Assembly: GCA_022843785.1 (NCBI GenBank)
Contig: JALHMZ010000013.1
Coordinates: 1-64,000 of the forward strand
Length of the DNA stretch: 64,000 nucleotides
Direction: 5' to 3'
From: Nitrospira sp.
GTDB taxonomy: Bacteria > Nitrospirota > Nitrospiria > Nitrospirales > Nitrospiraceae
Shown here: piece by piece, positions 59,435 through 64,000 of the stretch
Layout: each line of letters begins with the position of its first letter
Numbering within the stretch: the first letter of the stretch is position 1
Position numbers and translations under genes: made by a program
The notes under the pieces: generated by a model
The model's database searches: none
What the model saw: only the letters and a program-made list of their open reading frames with translations
Told to the model about the DNA's origin: nothing

Positions 59435-59914
59435 TCAGTATCCCGCCTTCGCTCCGCCGCCATGCTGATACCGTCCGCTGTAGGACAGCATCTGATCGGA
59501 CAGGGCTTTCCATTCGTCGGCGGTCATGAGATTTTTCATCTTGAAGCGCAGGCTCAGAATCTTGGCGGATCTTCCCATCCGTTGCTGGGCCGATTCGTTC
59601 AGAATCTTGGAGAACTCTTCCGGTGTCGTCGTGTAGCTGGCGTTCAGCGTATAGAGTTGCCGATGGTAGGCGCGCTCCTGCTCGCGGGCTGCTTTGAGTT
59701 CGGCGATAATGTCGGTGACAAACCCGTTCACCAGTTTTGCCTTTTCGGGATCCGTCACTGTCCGGTCAATCAATGCGGCCATGTCTTGCTGGCCCTTCTG
59801 CCAGTATGCCTCGCTGTTCCCGGCTCCCATCGCGCCGTGGTGGTGATAGGATGAGCAGCCGGCCAGCACGGCCGCTGCGAACACGCCAAGCAATCCCTTA
59901 TAGATCCGATTCAT
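59435..59914 (-). CDS. Spy/CpxP-like lipoprotein
   Basis: ATG 59914 follows GGAGGAGCC. MNRIYKGLLGVFAAAVLAGC is a lipoprotein signal with AGC as the cleavage Cys. The mature protein (about 140 residues) is helical with AYWQKGQQDMAALIDRTVTDPEKAKLVNGFVTDIIAELKAAREQERAYHRQLYTLNA and MTADEWKALSDQM, which recall the LTxxQ-containing Spy/CpxP periplasmic chaperone group. The diagnostic LTxxQ is not a perfect match. It could be a metal-stress sensor or chaperone. Confidence 0.7.
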   Translation of the reverse strand: MNRIYKGLLGVFAAAVLAGCSSYHHHGAMGAGNSEAYWQKGQQDMAALIDRTVTDPEKAKLVNGFVTDIIAELKAAREQERAYHRQLYTLNASYTTTPEEFSKILNESAQQRMGRSAKILSLRFKMKNLMTADEWKALSDQMLSYSGRYQHGGGAKAGY

Positions 59915-59977
59915 AGGCTCCTCCATTGTGAGAGTTGTCACGCTCCTTCTTGATACCGTATTATCCGGTCGAATGTC

Positions 59978-60322
59978 ATGTCAGATCGCATGCCGACAAT
60001 GGCGGACCAGTTTCATATCCTCCAGGATGAGTTTCGCGCTCACCTCGAAACTTTTTACGCCCGGCTAAAATTGGCCCCGCCGTACGAAAGCGTGGAGAAG
60101 GCTATTCGGGCTTTGACGACGGCGGTGCACGCTCTGCCTAAGGCCGAGCAAACCCGAATCATGTCCGATCCTGCCGCACGGTGGGAACAATTCCGGCTCG
60201 CGTTTCATACATCGGGGCTTTCTAAGAAACATCGCGGGATCATTGCCGGGTTGGCGCGTGACCGATCCGCGGTGGACCTGCCAGTCGAATACGATCATTT
60301 CCTGACCTTGTTCACTGCTTAG
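59978..60322 (+). CDS. Small unknown protein
   Basis: The 114-residue product (ATG 59978) is helical and slightly basic: MADQFHILQDEFRAHLETFYARLKLAPPYESVEKAIRALTTAVHALPKAEQTRIMSDPAARWEQFRLAFHTSGLSKKHRGIIAGLARDRSAVD. No membrane segment or Cys pair is seen and no family is recognised. It is divergent from the Spy-like gene, 63 bp away, and converges on a membrane-protein gene with a 3-bp gap. Confidence 0.6.
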   Translation: MSDRMPTMADQFHILQDEFRAHLETFYARLKLAPPYESVEKAIRALTTAVHALPKAEQTRIMSDPAARWEQFRLAFHTSGLSKKHRGIIAGLARDRSAVDLPVEYDHFLTLFTA

Positions 60323-60325
60323 GGA

Positions 60326-60949
60326 TCAGGATTCAGGGCGCGGTTGGCCTTCGAGCGCTTCGCACAGTTCCTCGTACACTTTCGTCAGGCGGCTGTTTTC
60401 CAAGCGATAGGACAGGATCACGGTCACGAGGCCGATGATCAACACGAGCGCACCGCCGGCCGTGAGGCCCGCACCCAGAAGGAGGCCTTGCAATGACTCG
60501 AATCCTCCGTCCCCTAGATAAGTCGCGACGAACACCAGCGATCCGATCGACACCAGTGCAAACCAGATAAGTGTGATGATGGCCGACGACCAGGGGATGC
60601 GTTTGACGCAGAGTGCTCCCAAGCCGTGGTCGTTTGTCGAGAGGTAAATGAGACCCTTGATCGGCCAGGCCGTGCGAAACCCGCTGGCAAACAGCGCATA
60701 CTGTGGGCGAATCGCAATCTGAGACAGTTCCGGATAGAACCGGGCCACACCATGCGGGAGTATCAACACACCGTCGGCAGTGAACCGATCACGCAGGGTC
60801 GCCAGGGTGTTTGCTGTCCACCGATCTTGCGTTCTTCCCACACTGCACCCATACCGAATGGCGTCCGGCGTCAGCTGGATAAAGTAGAACCAATCGCCCA
60901 GGATCAGCCCGATAAACAGCACGCCCGCAAACAGTCCGGCTAGTATCAT
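60326..60949 (-). CDS. Membrane protein of unknown function
   Basis: The 207 residues have an N-terminal hydrophobic segment (ILAGLFAGVLFIGLILGDWFYF), a soluble stretch with TADGVLILPHGVARFYPELSQIAIRP, and two more membrane segments (about 120-142 and 155-178). The C-terminus is a short charged helix. No family is recognised. It stops 3 bp from the convergent gene. The soluble region may face either side; topology cannot be fixed from sequence. Confidence 0.65.
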   Translation of the reverse strand: MILAGLFAGVLFIGLILGDWFYFIQLTPDAIRYGCSVGRTQDRWTANTLATLRDRFTADGVLILPHGVARFYPELSQIAIRPQYALFASGFRTAWPIKGLIYLSTNDHGLGALCVKRIPWSSAIITLIWFALVSIGSLVFVATYLGDGGFESLQGLLLGAGLTAGGALVLIIGLVTVILSYRLENSRLTKVYEELCEALEGQPRPES

Positions 60950-61229
60950 CGGGCGTACCTATCCCACAGGGGCCTGGCGCGAATCAAGCGGGTGCGGGCG
61001 TCGTCTCTCATGCATCACGATACCATTCCTCACGGTCTTCTGAGGGCAAGATTCTGTTGACTCATGCCAGTGACTTGGCTAGAGTAAGCCCCGCTTACGG
61101 TTTCGGCGGGAATCTCTTACTGCCAACACTTTCCCGGCTGGAGATGTTCACACGCGTCGATGTGGCTGTCTGCAACTCCTGCACTTCGGGGCAGGCAGGA
61201 CGCAAGTTGTCTGAGGTTTGGAGGATTTG

Positions 61230-61979
61230 ATGGATCTCAACAAAATCGAGCGCGTGTACACATCCTACGCAGGATTTTATGATCGGATTTTTGGCAAGGT
61301 GTTTCACGAAGGCCGGGAATCGGTTATTCGCAATTTGGATGTGCAGCCGGACGAGCACATTCTCGAAGTCGGCGTGGGGACCGGCCTGGCGCTTCCGATG
61401 TACCCGCGGCATTGCCGGATTGTCGGGATCGATTTTTCAGAGGGCATGCTGGCGAAAGCCAAGGAAAAGGCAGAAGCTCACCGCCTGGACCACGTCCAGC
61501 TTCATCGGATGGACGCGGGAGCCATGGAATTCCAGGACGATAGTTTTGACACCGTCGTTGCGGCCTATGTGGTGACGGCAGTCCCCGATTATCGAAAGGT
61601 CGTCAACGAAATGATCCGTGTGTGCCGCCCCGGCGGCCGCATCATCATGCTGAACCACTTCAGTAATGGGAATAAAGTCATTGCGGCGGTCGAGAAAGTG
61701 CTCTCTCCGATCACCAAACATTTGGGTTGGCGGACCGACTTGTCGCTCAATACTGTTTTGGAGGGCACGTCGTTACACGTTGCCCGTAACCAAAAGGTCA
61801 ATCCGCTCCGGCTGTGGGCATTAGTGGAATGTGTGAACAGAAAGAACGATCACGGTTTTGTGAACGGTAATGGCGCGGGGCACGGCACAGCAGCGTATCC
61901 CAATGGCAACGGCGCCAAGTCCTACTCAAACGGCAACGGCAATAGCCGCAGCCGCTATTCGCACGAACCTGCAAGCTAA
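61230..61979 (+). CDS. PmtA-like class I SAM methyltransferase with Asn/Gly-rich tail
   Basis: ATG 61230 lies after GGAGG; upstream TTG 61218 is rejected because that site would be inside the gene. The 249-residue product has motif I HILEVGVGTGLALPMYP (about 44-60), GIDFSEGMLAKAKEKAEAH, MDAGAMEFQDDSFDTVVAAYVVTAVPD and VCRPGGRIIMLNHF, typical of phosphatidylethanolamine N-methyltransferases such as PmtA. The last 40 residues (FVNGNGAGHG, YPNGNGAKSYSNGNGN) form a low-complexity tail not seen in the core family. Lipid methylation is inferred. Confidence 0.85.
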   Translation: MDLNKIERVYTSYAGFYDRIFGKVFHEGRESVIRNLDVQPDEHILEVGVGTGLALPMYPRHCRIVGIDFSEGMLAKAKEKAEAHRLDHVQLHRMDAGAMEFQDDSFDTVVAAYVVTAVPDYRKVVNEMIRVCRPGGRIIMLNHFSNGNKVIAAVEKVLSPITKHLGWRTDLSLNTVLEGTSLHVARNQKVNPLRLWALVECVNRKNDHGFVNGNGAGHGTAAYPNGNGAKSYSNGNGNSRSRYSHEPAS

Positions 61980-62005
61980 CCCGAATCCCCGGTTTCTTCT
62001 TCGCG

Positions 62006-62821
62006 TTACCCTAGTTTCGGCCGGCCATCCTGTGCAACCCAGGTCTCCCATTCGTGGCCTGGAATAATGGTTGTACCGACCAGACAGTTGCCGGTGAATC
62101 GCTGTGTAATACGGTCGGCCAGGTTCTCCAGAATTCGGGAGATCTGTCGATCCTGCGCGCCAAGGATTCGCAGCATCAGGCCGAAGCCCTGTCCATCCAA
62201 CGGGCCATAGGCCATCACATGCACCATATTCGCTCGACTCGTCGAGGGATTGCTCGCAGGAATAAGATCACCCTCCCATTGAATGGCCGGATGGACGGCA
62301 GAGATCCGTTTGGTGGCTCTCCAGGAACAGGGCATGCCGGCCTCGTCCAACTCATCGAGCAGCCACTGCACCGTGGGGCCATTGGCGGTCTGTCCTTGAA
62401 ACGTCCAGCGGGCCAGTTCGGCAATGGGGGAAGAACCAAGGATCGGCGCGGACACTTCTTCCAGGTGCGCTTCTTCACAGACCATGTAGAGTTCGCCCTG
62501 CGGATCGAACCAGAATCTGAACCGGCCCGCGTCGTATTCAACCTGAATGATGTCCAGCGACGAACAGTCCGCGCCCTCCTGCTCGAACAGCGAGAAGTCC
62601 GTCACGCCCGTCATCAGCAGTCTGGCCACCCGCACCAGTCCGCGCACCTGATAGCGAATGGTGACGGACACGGTGGTGCCTGCCGGAACCTCACGACCCG
62701 TTTCCTCATCGAACAAGCGGCGTTTGGACATCTGAACATCGGTGACGTAGCCGGAGCGGAATCCACCCGTATGGGCGATGAGCCAGCGGAGGTCTTCAAC
62801 GGTTTTGATCGTGTGTCGCAT
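62006..62821 (-). CDS. Unknown protein, likely cytoplasmic
   Basis: The 271-residue frame (ATG 62821) has mixed alpha/beta character: VEDLRWLIAHTGGFRSGYVTDVQMSKRRLFDEETGREVPAGTTVSVTIRYQVRGLVRVARLLMTGVTDFSLFEQEG, DIIQVEYDAGRFRFWFDPQGELYMVCEE, GLMLRILGAQDRQISRILENLADRIT and a final HEWETWVAQDGRPKLG. No membrane segment, signal or metal motif stands out. I recognise no family. It stops 27 bp from the PmtA-like gene's stop. Confidence 0.65.
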   Translation of the reverse strand: MRHTIKTVEDLRWLIAHTGGFRSGYVTDVQMSKRRLFDEETGREVPAGTTVSVTIRYQVRGLVRVARLLMTGVTDFSLFEQEGADCSSLDIIQVEYDAGRFRFWFDPQGELYMVCEEAHLEEVSAPILGSSPIAELARWTFQGQTANGPTVQWLLDELDEAGMPCSWRATKRISAVHPAIQWEGDLIPASNPSTSRANMVHVMAYGPLDGQGFGLMLRILGAQDRQISRILENLADRITQRFTGNCLVGTTIIPGHEWETWVAQDGRPKLG

Positions 62822-63173
62822 TCGGCAATTGTAGCGCAAGGGGGACAGAACGGCCAGACTCAGATGCGAATATTAAGCATGGAAGATTCCAGCCGTTCAA
62901 GCGTACATGGACAAGGTCGTCAGGATGCTCCGGTATGATGAGCCACGGGATGCCCTTCTTGCAGTCGATCCACACGAATCGATCGGTGCGTGAGACATAC
63001 CTGTGCACGACTCCTCGCCGCTTTGTCCAGCTCCAGCCAAAGCCGGTTGGCAGCTTTAGTCTACGGTCCCAGGAGTTCCTGAATTGCTTGTTCTGATCAA
63101 GCTTGAACTGGACGCCCCAAGCACGGTATGTATCAAATCCATCAAAGCCTGATTCAAGTGTTCTGGGGTGTCG
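62822..63173. other. 352-bp interval with an uncertain minus-strand open frame
   Basis: On the minus strand an uninterrupted frame of about 160 codons (62796-63278) overlaps both flanking genes. It reads YRAWGVQFKLDQNKQFRNSW, RRGVVHRYVSRTDRFVWIDC and IPEHPDDLVHVRLNGWNL. It lacks a good start and strong ribosome site. It may be a gene fragment. I do not call it a CDS with confidence. Confidence 0.35.
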
Positions 63174-63857
63174 ATGCGCGCTGTTTGCCTCCAACATGTT
63201 CCTTTTGAAGGCCCCGGGGCCTTTGCGGCGTCGCTGGCTAAGCGCGGCGTTCATATCGAGCATCATCTCGTCCCGCAAGACGGTTTGCCAAAAGATGCAG
63301 GCGATCTGTTGATTGTGATGGGCGGGCCGATGTCGGTGAATGATCCCGATCCTTGGATCGCGGAAGAAACGGCGTTCATCAGATCTGCGTTACATGCCGG
63401 TCAGCCGGTGATCGGAGTGTGTTTGGGCAGCCAGTTTATGGCAAAGGCCCTTGGCGCCACTGTACGATCGGGACAAGCGCTGGAAATCGGGAAGACCCGT
63501 GTCTATTTAACCGAGCAAGGGAGGCAAGACCCTGTGTTCGGGGCGTTCCCGGAGGCTCTCTCGGTTTTTGAGTGGCACGGGGAGGTCTTCGATTTGCCAC
63601 ATGAATGCGTGCCCTTGGCCGGATCAGAAATCGCACCGCTGCAGGCGTTCCGCTTCGGGTCTCGTGCCTACGGTTTGCTCTTCCATTTGGAAATCGAGAC
63701 GGAAGGGATCGATGCCCTCTGTCGGGAGTGCGCCCCTGACCTCGATCGGGCCAGTCTTGCAGCATCGAATGTCTCGATCGGCTTCCTCCCTCACATGTGG
63801 CTGTCCCACCAGATGGCGGACCAGCTGATCGGTCATCTGCTCCCATCCGGTCGTTGA
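63174..63857 (+). CDS. Class I glutamine amidotransferase (GMP synthase-like)
   Basis: The 227-residue product (ATG 63174; GTG 63168 adds two) has the oxyanion/nucleophile region LLIVMGGPMSVNDPDPWIAEETAFIRSALHAGQPVIGVCLGSQFMAKALG with Cys in GVCLGSQ (about 84). YGLLFHLEIETEG supplies the catalytic His and Glu. GEVFDLPHECVPLA is the substrate-side loop. It belongs to the GMP-synthase-like amidotransferase group with no synthetase domain, so the ammonia or amine acceptor is unknown. It stands alone. Confidence 0.88.
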   Translation: MRAVCLQHVPFEGPGAFAASLAKRGVHIEHHLVPQDGLPKDAGDLLIVMGGPMSVNDPDPWIAEETAFIRSALHAGQPVIGVCLGSQFMAKALGATVRSGQALEIGKTRVYLTEQGRQDPVFGAFPEALSVFEWHGEVFDLPHECVPLAGSEIAPLQAFRFGSRAYGLLFHLEIETEGIDALCRECAPDLDRASLAASNVSIGFLPHMWLSHQMADQLIGHLLPSGR

Positions 63858-63990
63858 TTGCCGAATGTCCCGTGAAGTAATCTACTCAACTCAGCCGCAT
63901 CTATCAGCATCCAGCCATGTATTCTTTGGTCAGCTGAAGGTTGATCGCTGACAGATGATTGCAACTACACTGAAAGGAGCAGACAGCACC

Positions 63991-64000
63991 ATGGGCGGTT
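63991..64000 (+). CDS. Start of a gene running off the window
   Basis: An AAAGGAG ribosome-binding sequence (63973-63979) precedes ATG 63991 by 11 bp, and the frame reads Met-Gly-Gly before the sequence ends. Nothing can be said of its product. Confidence 0.4.

Overview
The window looks like a chromosome segment of a Nitrospira-type bacterium (phylum Nitrospirota). This is an inference from gene content and GC-rich codon use: an atpHAGDC cluster without its F0 a, b and c genes, a separately encoded ArgZ/AgrE-like arginine-to-proline pair, several Cys-pair small proteins, and many repeat-bearing intergenic spacers. No rRNA, tRNA or CRISPR array was found. Most genes are core or metabolic. Accessory DNA is concentrated at the left edge (about 1-3.6 kb) and around 55-58 kb.

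Layout. 0-3.6 kb: the end of an IS3-family element abuts a 5'-truncated RHS gene with a Cys-rich C-terminal toxin-like domain, a small membrane protein placed like an immunity gene, a silent RHS fragment, hairpin elements, and a 122-bp MITE-like element that supplies part of a secreted protein's N-terminus. 3.8-6.5 kb: a MidA-like methyltransferase and an AAA/DUF4143 ATPase. 6.8-12.5 kb: envelope genes (AsmA, MscS, DUF481, MscL, OmpA lipoprotein). 12.6-15 kb: a three-gene minus-strand unit (DsrE, PNPOx-like, NTF2-like) divergent from a CGNR zinc-finger regulator, with a perfect 14-bp inverted repeat over the promoter. 16.3-22.9 kb: atpHAGDC, an RluD-like gene and a small unknown. 23-27.3 kb: small genes, an outer-membrane protein and a znuACB zinc/manganese transporter. 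27.4-34 kb: anmK, DUF2726, a TPR protein, a beta-helix protein, a GGDEF response regulator and a lytic transglycosylase.

34.1-41.1 kb: minus-strand operons larC - Ca2+/cation exchanger - pdxA - unknown - rsmA and gpsA - larB, with start/stop overlaps. 41.3-48.8 kb: an outer-membrane protein, the split ArgZ/AgrE pair, truD, a phosphoesterase, HEAT, MarR and MBL-fold genes. 48.8-54.9 kb: SirB1-like, an ABC-2 exporter with a LON-domain gene, a CrtC/AttH-like lipocalin and a Sel1/HEAT protein. 55-58.2 kb: small zinc-ribbon and coiled-coil membrane proteins, a frameshifted possible immunity gene, an orphan, and a higBA toxin-antitoxin pair with a perfect operator. 58.3-64 kb: a BNR/YCF48-like lipoprotein, a Spy-like lipoprotein, a PmtA-like methyltransferase with an Asn/Gly-rich tail, unknowns and a class I glutamine amidotransferase.

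The observations I rate highest are the CGNR operator architecture, the split arginine dihydrolase/ornithine cyclodeaminase operon, the RHS toxin/immunity/silent-cassette locus, the MITE that created a protein N-terminus, the higBA operator with a nearly leaderless toxin start, and a family of intergenic spacers built from shared or locus-specific short words (including each spacer between atpA, G, D and C). All start-site choices and family calls were made by eye, without database searches.
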